From positions 181,621-245,620 of the forward strand of contig CAJNOL010000111.1 in assembly GCA_905250125.1 (NCBI GenBank): a stretch of 64,000 nt of DNA. Reading direction: 5' to 3'. Below are positions 48,487-59,816 of this stretch, piece after piece; position 1 is the first letter of the stretch, and every line of letters begins with the position of its first letter. A program made the translations under genes and the position numbers. Source of the stretch: Rotaria sordida. Its lineage: Eukaryota > Rotifera > Eurotatoria > Philodinida > Philodinidae. The notes beneath the pieces are model-generated. The model had not been told where the DNA came from and ran no database searches. It was given only the letters and a program-made list of their open reading frames with translations.

Positions 48487-49111
48487 ATGGAAGGAGAAAT
48501 AAAAAAAAATCTTATTGAAAGAACAAATCAAATAAAATGTTTATGTATTGACGCTGAAACAATAGCTATTGAAACAATTCTAAGATTAGATGATCAAGAT
48601 CAACAATTAGAATATATTAATTCACATATATCATCAATTGATAAAACACTTATTCATACAAAACAACATATTAATCGTTTAAAAACAATAACAGAAACAA
48701 TTATTCACAGATTTAATATTAAATTTCATCGAAAAATATATTCGAAATTTATTTTTTATTCAAAAAACCAACGAAAATCATTATCATCAACATTACAACA
48801 AAGAGTAAATTGACATATTTTTTTTAAAAATCTAAAAAATTAAAAAAAAATCTTATTGTTATTTTTTGTTATATTAGAGAGAATCATGTTCAAGATCAAT
48901 TGAAGATAATATTAATTTATCAGAAAGAATAATTGATGAAAGATTTAATGATATTGAAAATGTTATATGTCGTTTAAAGGATAAAGCTCAACATATAAAT
49001 TATCAATTAATTGAACAATCTAATAAACTTAATCATATAAATGATCATATTAACAAATCAACCATTTATATTGAACAAGAAAATAATCATATTCAAAAAA
49101 TCCTTCAATAA
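48487..49111 (+). CDS. Qbc-SNARE of the SNAP-25/SNAP-29 family, short
   Basis: This family contributes two SNARE helices to a four-helix fusion complex. Two exons (48487-48804, 48878-49111) give 183 residues. The first helix, about residues 8-65, has ETIAIETILRLDDQDQQLEY with heptad hydrophobics and a central Gln (the 'TLVMLDEQGEQLxRIE' pattern of SNAP-25). The second, about residues 118-180, has DIENVICRLKDKAQHINYQL and IEQSNKLNHIND (the 'GIIGNLRxMAxDMGxEIDxQNxxIDRI' pattern). The linker is much shorter than usual and lacks the palmitoylated Cys cluster. CLC near residue 20 is the only close Cys pair. SNAP-29-like membrane recruitment without lipidation is one option. Confidence 0.75.
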
Positions 49112-51009
49112 AAATATCTTATTTTATTTTTAATTCTAACAAACACCTTTTTACATTTTCAACATAGAATTAAACTAATTTTCACTGAACTTAATCATTG
49201 CATCAATAATCATAATTATATTATATTATATTATTAACAATAACAAATAAAAAAGATTTTTTCTTCAATAAAATAATTAGACTTTTTTTTATAAAAGATT
49301 TTCATATTGAAAATAGAAGAAGTTTATCATAATCTATTTATTTTACCAAAAAGAAAAATATTAACTTTTTAAGATAATTAAGAATTTATTTCGAGTAAAA
49401 CTACAGTCGATAAATATTCTTCATTTATATTATTTCAATTGATCTATCTATGAAAAAATATGTTTTCATAAATATAAAATATATATTTCGATTGTTATTT
49501 CACGATAAACTACATGTTTATATGAGAAATCTTATGTGAGATTATTCAAGATTTCCAGTTTATCAATAAGTTCATGGAAAAATGACATCGTTTTTTCATG
49601 CTAATATATATCAATATGAAATATTTATCTGTTAAAAAATTTAACCAATATAAACGACTTTATCGTGATATATCTTCCTCAACGATTTCTAAAAACCTAA
49701 TCGTAAAATTGAAAAATGAGGTTTTTTTTTGAAGCCATTCCTATTAATCGATTAATAATGATCGAACAAACCGGTCAGTTTTAGCAGATTTTTATCAGTC
49801 TAAAATATTTTTTGAATCGATCGGATGAGACCAGTTCGAAAATTGTCGACTGGTTAACAATTCTTTCAAATGGTAACTATTATTGAAATTAGTATCTCAT
49901 ACCTATACTAACAACGGTACAAATGATTATTTACGATAATTAAAAAAGAGTATCTATGCATTACAATACTGATTAAGCGAGGAATAATGTCCTATGATGA
50001 GCAATACGATATCTCTATAGACTTCGAATTTCATCGCATATGACCAGCTTTTTATATACGACGAAATCAAATTGTAATATTGATCGATATAATACAGTAA
50101 TATACAATCATTAACAGTCATTTACAATCGAGCTTGTTCGATCTGGCATGGTTTTTATAAATGAAAATCTTTATTATTATATTCTTGAATCGTTAAATAT
50201 ATTGTTGAATGGTCTATAGATGGTAATCTCATGAAATTATTTGTAACGGCTCAAATGTCAATTTGTACATACAATTATTATTAACTAAAATAACTTTATT
50301 TGAATAATCTCATTTGAACTTTTCTTCTTTCCAATAAAAATAACTCTTATAGAAATAATTCAATTGATTTCTATATTATCTTGAGAAGTCAATATATAAT
50401 CTTTTTAATAAAAACTTTCTTTTAATTTTAATTTAGAGACAAGTATTAAACAACATTATCGAATAGAGTTATAAGACTGCAATAAAATCAATAAAATTCA
50501 ATATATTAATTGAACTTTATTATAGAAATATACCATATTAAATATTGATTTTTCTTTCGAAATCTGAATATAAACAAAAAAAAACCTATATAACGATTAA
50601 ATTTGTTTAATGAAACAAATTGATTTAATATCTCAACGAGTTTCTTTTCTTTATCTAATAATTAACTTAAGAGAAGTTTATAGATAATTTGATCTATAAA
50701 ATATATCTCTAACCTTGTCAATCTATCACTAAGCAAATTTGAATATAAATCAAGGTTATTTTCTGATCTAAATATATTATATAATATCAATATATAAAAG
50801 AATGACTAACTAACAATGTAAGAACTTTCTATTTTTAGTAAGATTTTTATTCTAGATGCCGCTTTGTTTTTATTTAAGATAGAGGTAGAAAATAAAAAAT
50901 TCAATTTGATTAGTTAAAATATCTCCATTGATATAATTGAATTTTAGTTGTGTTTCTTCTTTATTTTTTTCTTAGACAAAGATTCATTTTATATATCTGA
51001 TTTGATAAA
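49112..51009. other. Intergenic region between the SNARE and SmD1 genes
   Basis: A/T-rich. It contains no gene that I can support. An AATAAA-like signal near 49245 could end the SNARE transcript. Confidence 0.5.
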
Positions 51010-51532
51010 ATGAAACTTGTTCGTTTTCTTATGAAATTAACTCATGAAAGTGTAACAGTATCATTAAAAAATGGTTCAAATGTCTTTGGTACAGTTATTG
51101 GTGTTGATATGTCAATGAATACACATTTAAAATCAGCTAAATTAACACCAAAAAATGGTGAACCTATTTCATTAGAATTTATTACTATTCGAGGTTTGTT
51201 TTATAAAAGAAAAAAAAAGTTCGAGATGAATAATTAATGAAAAAAATTTTTTTTTTCTTTTAGGCAATAATATTCGGTATTTTATATTACCGGATAGTCT
51301 TCCGTTAGATACATTACTTGTTGATGATACACCAAAAACTAAAACGAAACGTGAAAGACCTGGTTTCGATTATTTATTTAAAATCATTCTATATATATAT
51401 ATATATATATTTGTTTATTTATTTATTTATTTAGGTCCAGTTGGTATGGGTAGTAGAGGTGTTCGTGGAAGAGGCCGTGGTCGTGGACGTGGTCGAGGAG
51501 GTTCTGGTGGTGGTGGTAGTCGTGGACGTTAA
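51010..51532 (+). CDS. SNRPD1: Small nuclear ribonucleoprotein Sm D1
   Basis: A core Sm-ring protein of the spliceosomal snRNPs. Three exons (51010-51193, 51264-51362, 51435-51532) give 126 residues. The start [20 protein letters not shown] and [20 protein letters not shown] hold the Sm1 motif. [20 protein letters not shown] holds Sm2 and is almost identical to the vertebrate protein. The C-terminus is a Gly/Arg tail ([12 protein letters not shown]), the usual substrate of symmetric arginine methylation and SMN binding. The second intron has an AT microsatellite and TTTA repeats. AAATAAA follows the stop at about 51579. Confidence 0.98.
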
Positions 51533-52640
51533 TTTATCATATATGATAAAATGATTGTCATTGTCCGTCTTCTAGGCTAAAATAAACTTGTTCTATGTGA
51601 TTATTGTCAGAAAAAAAAACACGAAATAGTTTTATTAAAGAAAATATTTAAACTATTTCATATTTTACTATTTTTAAATGAAAGAATGATGTATTTATAT
51701 TGTTATGAAAAATGTTCAGTCTCATGGAGAAAATTCCTTCTATGAATATGAATTTTGTATTGATTCGATTATAGAATAATTCGAAGATTTATTTTAATGT
51801 TGATGAAAATCTCTTATGAATTAATTATTGAAATGGTAAACAAATCTTTATCTTGTATATTTATTTTGAGTTTAATTTATGTAAATTTGAATAATCATTT
51901 CGAACGATTAATCTTCAAAGCAGAATGATCAATTATATATAACTAAGTTAATATTTAATTGATATTAAAAGTCAATAGATTTATTTCGAACTAATCATTA
52001 TCATTAATATCTATAAAATAGTTCAAGAAATTATTTAAACTTTTTCTTATTCGACGTTTTATTTTTATTTGTGGTAGAACTCTTAGAAATAATTTAAGAA
52101 AATTCCTTCTAAATACGTAAAAAAACTGAAGTATGTTAGAGAAAAATCACATCGAACAGTGATGTAAGGTTGATCAGAACCAAAAAAGAAAAATATTTTA
52201 TGGATTTATTATATAAAACATGAATCAATAGTATAAAAGTTATCAACTAGTAACACCAGAATTTAGATAACTTAAAAAGACTTAATTAGACTTAAAGATT
52301 GAAATCTTTGTTGTTTACCCTATTGAAATATACTTGAATTATTTCATATAGAAAAATAAATTATTATCTTATATAATCGTCTCGTTGGGATTTATTCTTT
52401 TCTCAAATAAGATTTAGTTATTAGAATTGATCGTCTTCTTCAATCAAAAATAATTCCAAGTAAATAAAAATAATCATGATTCACATTATGGATTTACTCG
52501 AAGTTCTTTAGTAAAAATATATATATTTATTCAAAGATAAAACATCAACGATATAGAATAACATAACAAATATTCTCAAGATATTTATTTTCTTTCTAAC
52601 TGAAAAAATGAACAATTTATTAAAATGATTATTGTTTTCA
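51533..52640. other. Intergenic region downstream of SmD1
   Basis: A/T-rich. I see no gene. It ends at the mariner remnant. Confidence 0.5.
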
Positions 52641-52659
52641 GTAGAAAATAACTTTATTA

Positions 52660-54560
52660 ATGGATGAGTCGAAACTTTTGAGACAAATTGTCAACTGAAA
52701 ACAAGCGACCTAAACGCTTGAATTGATTCCCCATTTTTATACTAGTCTGTATCTTGTTTCATTCTCTTTATAAATAATTATTGGAGAATATTTCAAGTTC
52801 AACTATTTATCGTATCATCAAACGTTTTAGAGAGTGGTCTATCATGTAAGGACAAGCTAAGAAAATGACGTCTATACAAACTGAATAAGAAGCAACAATC
52901 AAAATTGAAAGATTCGATCAAAAATCGTGTTGACATTAATCAAAGGAAATTTAAGGTCTCACAATCGTGTGTTCGACGAAATTTGAATAAATTAGATTTA
53001 AAATATTAGAAGAGACAACCTCCACCTAAATACAATCTACAACAACTTGAATAAATACCAAGCAAATATAGAAAACTACGTTGAGAAATATGATAAATCA
53101 TGAAACATTCATCATTGTCGACGACAAGAAATACTTTACGTTTTCGGATGATGATTTGCTCAAAAAATACTAGATTTTACTCGTTTAATGAAAGAGACAC
53201 TCCATCCGACGTGAAGTTCAAATTCAAACAAGAATTTGCATCCAAAATCTTGATTTGGTTGACATTATTTAGCAAAGACATTTCAAAATCATATTTCGGA
53301 ACGACAAAAGATCCACCAATAAATGCCGATATATATATATAAAGGGTGTGTCATAAGTTCTGATTCCCTTCATGTAATACGCTTTTCCTATATATTTTTT
53401 CAGTCGAATAGGCTGATATTTGCAGCATATATACTAGACATCTAGATCCATTCTACACTAAAATTTCAGCTTTCTATCCCTTATGATTATGGAGATACAA
53501 TATGACATAAGAATTAATGAAAATTTTTGATTTATACAAGATAGGTAGTTATCCGAAGTAAAAATTGAATATCTCCATTAGGGCTCGAGTAAACGAGCTG
53601 ATTTTTTTATCATTGATAGAAGCATGTTCAAGCTTTATATCCATAAAGATATGCCTGGACAAATACTTGGTTGTTCTTTCCTATCTGTCAAAAAGTAAAA
53701 CTCTTCTTGTTGAACTCAATAGCGATACTTAATAAAGAATTTGTCTAGACATGTCTTTATGGATACAAAGCTTGAACATGCTTCTATCAATGATAAAAAA
53801 ATCAGCTCGTTTACTCGAGCCCTAATGGAGATATTCAATTTTTACTTCGGATAACTACCTATCTTGTATAAATCAAAAATTTTCATTAATTCTTATGTCA
53901 TATTGTATCTCCATAATCATAAGGGATAGAAAGCTGAAATTTTAGTTTAGAATAGATCTAGATGTCTAGTATATATGCTGCAAATATCAGCCTATTCTAC
54001 TGAAAAAAAACATGTAGCAGAAGTACATTACACAAAGGAGATCAGAACTTATGACACACCCTTCATGTCATATTGAATCTCCATAACCATAAGGGATAGA
54101 AAGCTGAAATTTTAGTATAGAATAGATCTGGATGTCTAGTATATATGCTGCAAATATCAGCCTATTCTACTGAAAAAATATATAGGAAAAGCGTATTACA
54201 TGAAGGGAATCAGAACTTATAACGCACCCTTTATATATATATTGAAAAATGCTTACAAAAATTGTTGAAATTTATCAATGAACACCATTGACGCGATAAA
54301 TTGAACAAAAGATGTCCCTGGTGAGGAGATCGATCAATCCGGTGAATGTTTAAAAAGGTAGACCCATCGAAGATTTTCGGTTAATGTTAGCTGATAAGAT
54401 GTACAAGAGAGGTTGGACGACTATCAATCAAAAGCAATTGGTCAACAGAATCAAAAGACATAGGAAAAAATTGATTTGAAAGCCGTTCAGAGCATAATGA
54501 ATGGTGTTCGTGGAAAATTCGAAAAATTGAAAAGAAAAAACGATTTTCTATATTGTAATT
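52660..54560 (+). mobile_element. Mariner remnant interrupted by a foldback element
   Basis: The left end GATGAGTCGAAACTTTTGAG at 52664 matches the terminal repeat of the intron copy at 19550. Decayed transposase text runs on the + strand: FIIVDDKKYFTFSDDD (53110-53160), after a frameshift FASKILIWLTLFSKDISKSY and FGTTKDPPINADIYI (ending 53339), then after the insertion YIEKCLQKLLKFINEHH (54236 onward) and [14 protein letters not shown] text near 54420. There are many stops and frameshifts. No right terminal repeat was found. Confidence 0.75.
53341..54235. mobile_element. Foldback element nested in the mariner remnant, with a repeated right arm
   Basis: The left arm 53341-53660 starts AAAGGGTGTGTCATAAGTTC. 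The right arm about 53745-54063 ends with its inverse, and an additional partial right arm occupies 54064-54235. The outermost left text (CTTCATGTAATACGCTTTTC at about 53369) pairs perfectly with the extra copy (54187 region) but poorly with the inner one. Both sides are flanked by TATATA repeats, probably the target duplication. The loop (about 53665-53745) is unique. No coding potential was seen. Confidence 0.85.
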
Positions 54561-55886
54561 ATGTAATTTTATTCATCTCATATATCTTCTCATCTATCAT
54601 ATATTGTCAAGTTGTCTTTGTTGATCATTGAAGTAAAAATAATTATTTAAAATTTGAGAAATATATTATAGTGATAGGATTTTTATACTGAAGAATGCCC
54701 TGGTTCGATTATCAGTGCTTGTTTTTTTTCTGTATATTGATCGTAGCATCGTCATTTATTTGTCAAAGTAAAAATTTTTTTGATTTGATGATGATCATAG
54801 ATATTTCCACAAAGTCTAATAGAGAAAAAATGTTCTGATTGACTAATGCATAGAAGTAGAGAATTATATTTGTTAAATTTTGAAATTTTCTATTGTTTTA
54901 AAGTATATTATAATTATTATAAATAATGAGTTACATTGTTAAATGTTGTTTTCAATGAGATTTCACTTCATATGAAATTGACTTTTATTTGTTGTTATGT
55001 TTGAGTTCTATCCTTTGAAAAAATCTTTTCGTTAAATGAAAGAATAATGAAAAAATAAAAATTGATTTGATTTAATGCGAAAAAATTTTCAATTAAAATC
55101 GGATATAACTCGAAGTCTTTAAATAAATGAAGTTAAAGAAATGATTAAATGAAAAGATAAATTCAATAATTCTTTAAAGATCAATCAAGATGATTAATTA
55201 TAAGAATTAGTTTTTTTCAATAAAACATCATAGAAATCTTGTTTAAGATGAGATCATCAATGATCTAGACGATCTATTATATGTTCGAGCTGTTTACATA
55301 AAATAATTAAATAAGCTGAAGTTGTTAGTTTATATTATTTGAAGTTTATGATAAAATATTTAAGTTGCTTGAATAGTCACATTCATATTGAGATCAATTA
55401 GAGATTGATTAATAGTTGGTGATAGTAGTGCCTAAAGAGTTAACGTTCAATCGAAAGACTTTTTCTTATTTAATCTATGTATAGAGTTTCAAATAAATTA
55501 TCGATAAAAGTCTTATCAATGCTAAAAACGATTCTAAACTATTATTCAATTTGTTACCGTATTTTAGTCTATATGTGTTAATCTGCTTTCTTTTTATTAT
55601 AAATTTTAGTATAAACTTTTATTTTGTAATAAAAAAAAGAAGTCATTTAATAGTTGAATATCTTATTTTAATGATTGATGACGAATGTGAAATAACAAAA
55701 AAAATTTCCTATAAATAGATGTGACTAATTATTTATTCTACTTATAAATATAAAATAATAATCGAAATGTTAAGTTAATAGTTGATTTGTTTGGACAAGT
55801 ATAAATAAAAAAAAACAAGAATCAGTGTAGAATGTTGATTGTTTACTTAGTTTGTTTCTATATGTTTAATTATCGAAGAAGTAAAG
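54561..55886. other. Intergenic region
   Basis: A/T-rich. I find no gene, RNA or repeat that I can support. Confidence 0.5.
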
Positions 55887-56845
55887 ATGTCGAAAGTAGA
55901 TAAATGAGTAAAATATAAATAAATATTCTCATTTCGATCGAAGATGAACAAGATGAATATGAACAAATTCGAATGCATATTATTTATAAAAAACGAGTAA
56001 GAATTAAGTTTACTCAAGAACAGCTATTCGCATAATTAGACAACAAAAAAATTCTTTCTTTTTTCCTTTTTTTTTTTTTTGATTTTCAAATTTAAAAATA
56101 AAATAGTTGAATATATTTGAATCAACACTTGAAGAAGATGACTATCCAACAATTGATATGATTAATGATATTATCTGAACAAGTTAATTAACCTATAGAA
56201 AAAAGAAAAAGAGTAATTATAATAAATATGATAAATCTATTATTAATCTAGAAATATTTAATTGAGGTTTGCTTTCAAAATCGTCGAGCACATTTTAAAA
56301 TAACGTCAATAAAAAGTTGCTAATAATCAATAATTCTAAATAGATTATCAATAATAAAATGATAATGTAATTTATCTAGTATGAATATTATTTCTAATTA
56401 GATAATTATCATTGAATAAAATAATTCTTTGAAAATGTTTAAGAATATATTGACTAAATGAAATATATATTCAATAATTAAGATTTATTAATTCGAGTTA
56501 AATCTCAAATTTGATTGTTTAATTATTAAAATTAATTATTATCATTTCAATAAATTTGATTAGTCAAAATCTTTTAAAGCTTTTTCTAATAATAATATTA
56601 TTGAAAATAAAAATCTTTGATTAATAAGGAAAAATAATTTATTTAAAAGAATTTCTAAAGAATGAAGATATATAATGTAGTTGTTCAATAAGTACCCCAA
56701 TCAAATCCTATTGTTCATCTCCTATCTATTAGTTGTATGTCTTCGTCAAAACGAACTATATCATCAGATTATTATTATTTATCTAGTTCTGATCGAATAT
56801 ATTATTATTCAATATGGACAAAATTTTTGGTAATTGAACTTTTTT
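55887..56845 (+). pseudogene. Degenerate homeobox gene relic
   Basis: The + strand carries ordered fragments of a homeodomain. KKRVRIKFTQEQLF at about 55985-56027 (N-terminal arm and helix 1) is followed by TAA. LNIFESTLEEDDYPTIDMIN plus DII at about 56113-56176 (rest of helix 1 to helix 2) starts after an AAAATAG acceptor-like site and ends in TGA. VCFQNRRAHFK at about 56268-56301 (recognition helix, compare WFQNRRAK) is in a third frame. A further coding-like tail (SSSKRTISSDYYYLSSSDRI) lies at about 56738-56800, before a GT site. Stops and frameshifts between the fragments show that the gene is not functional. The class (paired-like?) cannot be fixed. Confidence 0.65.
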
Positions 56846-58210
56846 TTTCATTATTTAATCGGAATCTATCAATATGTGTATTTGTTTTCTAGTTATCTAT
56901 ATTGAACTCTTTTATTTCAATGATCAATGGGTTCTAGTGATTATTTTTCATATAATATTCTAAATAATAATTGTCGATTTGTTTTTCAACATATGAATAA
57001 TTTTCAACATTAAATATAATATCATGGTTAATTCTGCATTATTAATTAATTTATTGTTGTTAATTCTATAATTAGTTTTTGTTTAATTTGTTTATTGTTC
57101 TGTTTGGTATTGGATCGAATAATAATTAAAGAAAAAAAGTTAGTTTATATAATATTCATAGGGAAATCGTTATTAGTTAATTGATAGATTATTTTATGAA
57201 TAAACATGTTCATCTATGGAAATTTTAGTAGAATTAAAGAAAGCAATTATTTTAATTAATATTGTTCTTTTACTCATTGAATCTTTCGAACGGGAAAATA
57301 CAGCAAATGACAATAACCTTGGAAGTTAATCATATGAATAAGAGATTTTTTTTCCTAAAGATATTGTCTCTCAAAGATGGTTTTTCTTTTTTTTTTAAAT
57401 TTAATATGCTTTTCATAAAGATCTTATCTTAAATAAAGATAATTAACGTTTAAAAAAAGTTCTGCTCTAACCTGATCAATATGAGAATAAGTCGTTAATA
57501 AAGTTTTTTTTCCAAACCATTCAATATCTTATTTAGTTCGAAATACATAAAAAATATCATTCTAGGAGATAGATAAGACGTGTATCTGAGATAATTCTAT
57601 ATGAATAGATTTTTTTTAAAGAAAATTTCAATAGATAAATTTATTTAAGTTGACAATCATCCATTATTTAAGAATAAATAATTTATGCAGAATTTATACG
57701 AGAAATTGATATGTTATTATAAAAATAGTTTGGGAATCAAATATTTTATTCTTGATGGTAATCATTAAATATTCCCATATTGTCTTTCCTTAGTCATTAA
57801 TTAATTTGGAAATGAATAAATTTATATAAAAGTATAAAAGACAATAGAAGAATATGATTTTGATAATCTATCGTTTATTTCAAAATAAAATAGTCTAATC
57901 AATTGAGATTAATGTGTTATTTCTAATAAAATAAAATGTTTATGATGATTATTTCTATTGATCTACTAGTTTGATTAAATAAATCTCTGGTAGATGTTAA
58001 TATAAAAAAAAGTCAAATTAATAATAATATGTTCATGTTGATATAAATAAATAGAGTTTATTGTTTATTGTTTATTGTCAATTGTAAAGGTAGTAGAGAA
58101 ATCTCTAGAAATAATTAATAATAATAAATGTTTTTCTATTAAATAGATTGATTACAATCTATTGAAACTTTTTTGTTTTTGTTTCTATGATGATGAAAAG
58201 AGAAAAACAA

Positions 58211-58257
<47 letters not shown>

Positions 58258-58382
58258 ACAAACAAGATCCGAGTATGTTTTAGTGTTTTTTTTTTGAAAG
58301 TTGACATTAAAAAGTAGCATAATAATATTGTTGATGATTGTCAATATTGATATTGGTTTTAATTGTTATTAATTTTGATTAT
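56846..58382. other. Intergenic region
   Basis: A/T-rich with a CT/TA microsatellite at about 58212-58248. No gene was seen. Confidence 0.5.
58212..58248. repeat. CT/TA compound microsatellite
   Basis: A CTCTCTCTCTCT run passes directly into TATATATATATATATA. It lies 3' of the GPCR gene. Confidence 0.9.
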
Positions 58383-59816
58383 TTATTCACCTGTTAAAAT
58401 ATTTCCAGTACGTCTAAATGTTGTTCTTTCAGTTCGAGTTCTTAATCGATTCCAACAAGTCGATTTAATTGGTTTGACCATAAAACAACCTTTTTAACGA
58501 AAAACAAAAAAAAATTGATTAAAAAGAAAAGAAAAAAGTGAAAGTAAAATAATGAAAAAAAAGCCTAATTTGATATAAGTTGAAAATTACCATAAATTAA
58601 TGGATCTAAAACAGAATTGGATACAGCAAGCATCATAACAATTAAAAATGAACGTTGATTATATGTTGATTGATCAATAATTGATGAATCTATTGGAGTA
58701 GTTTTATCATATTGATGATCAATTCGAGCATCAGTTATAAGAATAAAAAATACAATACAATAATATGGTGTCCAACAGAGAACAAAACAAATCACTAAAA
58801 TAAACACAATTATATAATTAATAGATTTTTTTTTTGTTTTTTGTTATCAATCAATGTATTTACCAATAAAAACAGTCAATTTTAATGTTTTTAATTTTGC
58901 TCGTGTTATTGTTTTAATATTATGTGAATTAATTTCTTGTTCTACTAGTGATTGTTGACAATGACTAGATCTTTGACGATAAATATCTGTTGTATTTGAT
59001 GTTAATATTGTATTATTTGTTTGATTTCTGTCATCATAACGTTTTTTTCTATTTGTACATTTAACAAATCTAAATGTTCGTCGATCTGATCGTTTATGTA
59101 AAACATATAAAATACGAAAATAAGAATAAAAAATAGTTAATAATGGCGCTATATAAGCAAATATTGCAACACCAATATTGTAAGCTAAACGTTTTGCTGG
59201 ATCAGTTGATAATATATCACCACACATTTCACGACATAACAATTCATTTGTTAATCGCTTAAATATAATTAACTAGTTCAAAACAAAAACAAAAACAAAA
59301 AAAAAATCTAATAAAAAAGAAAATGAAAAATGAAAATGTTACTTGTGGTATAGAAGCTAAACCTGAAATAAACCATGAACCAACAACAAATAATTTATTT
59401 CTTGTATTTGATTGATATACAGTTAAAGGATGAACAATTGATAGATAACGATCAATTGATATTCCAATAATTGTTGTTGATGATACATAAATTCCAAGAC
59501 CTTTTAATGCAGCAATTATTTTACATATATGATCATAATGCCAACGTCCAACAGTATATGCATAGATTTCACTTGGAATATAAACAAGTGTAAAAAATAA
59601 ATCAGCAGCACATAAATTTAATAAAAGTATATGATCACGAAAACGACGTCTTGAATAATGAAATAATTTAAAAAGTACACGTAAATTAGCAGTTAAGGCA
59701 AGAATAAATAAAAAAACATAACCAAGAGCTAACCAACGATAAAAAGGTGCATCTGGACCACGAATACCAGATTCAAGACAACTTATTTTTGATATAAATG
59801 ATGAATTTAATGTCAT
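58383..59816 (-). CDS. Rhodopsin-family peptide GPCR (GnRH/AKH/vasopressin-like)
   Basis: A seven-membrane-segment receptor that couples an extracellular peptide to G proteins. Four exons (59816-59343, 59257-58864, 58794-58591, 58489-58383) join in phase to 392 residues. Seen: TM2 LLLNLCAADLFFTLVYIP, the TM3 Cys (HICKII), DRYLSIVHPL (the DRY box), TM5 AYIAPLLTIFYSYFRIL, TM6 TRAKLKTLKLTVFI then VICFVLCWTPYY, and TM7 NSVLDPLIYG. The 'RAKxKTLKxT...CWTPYY' and 'DPLIYG' text is closest to the GnRH/AKH/corazonin group, with vasopressin-type receptors as the alternative. TM1 has AN instead of the usual GN. The N-terminus has one NSS glycosylation site. The C-tail has a Cys (KSTCWNR) that could be palmitoylated. 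Ligand unknown. Confidence 0.85.
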
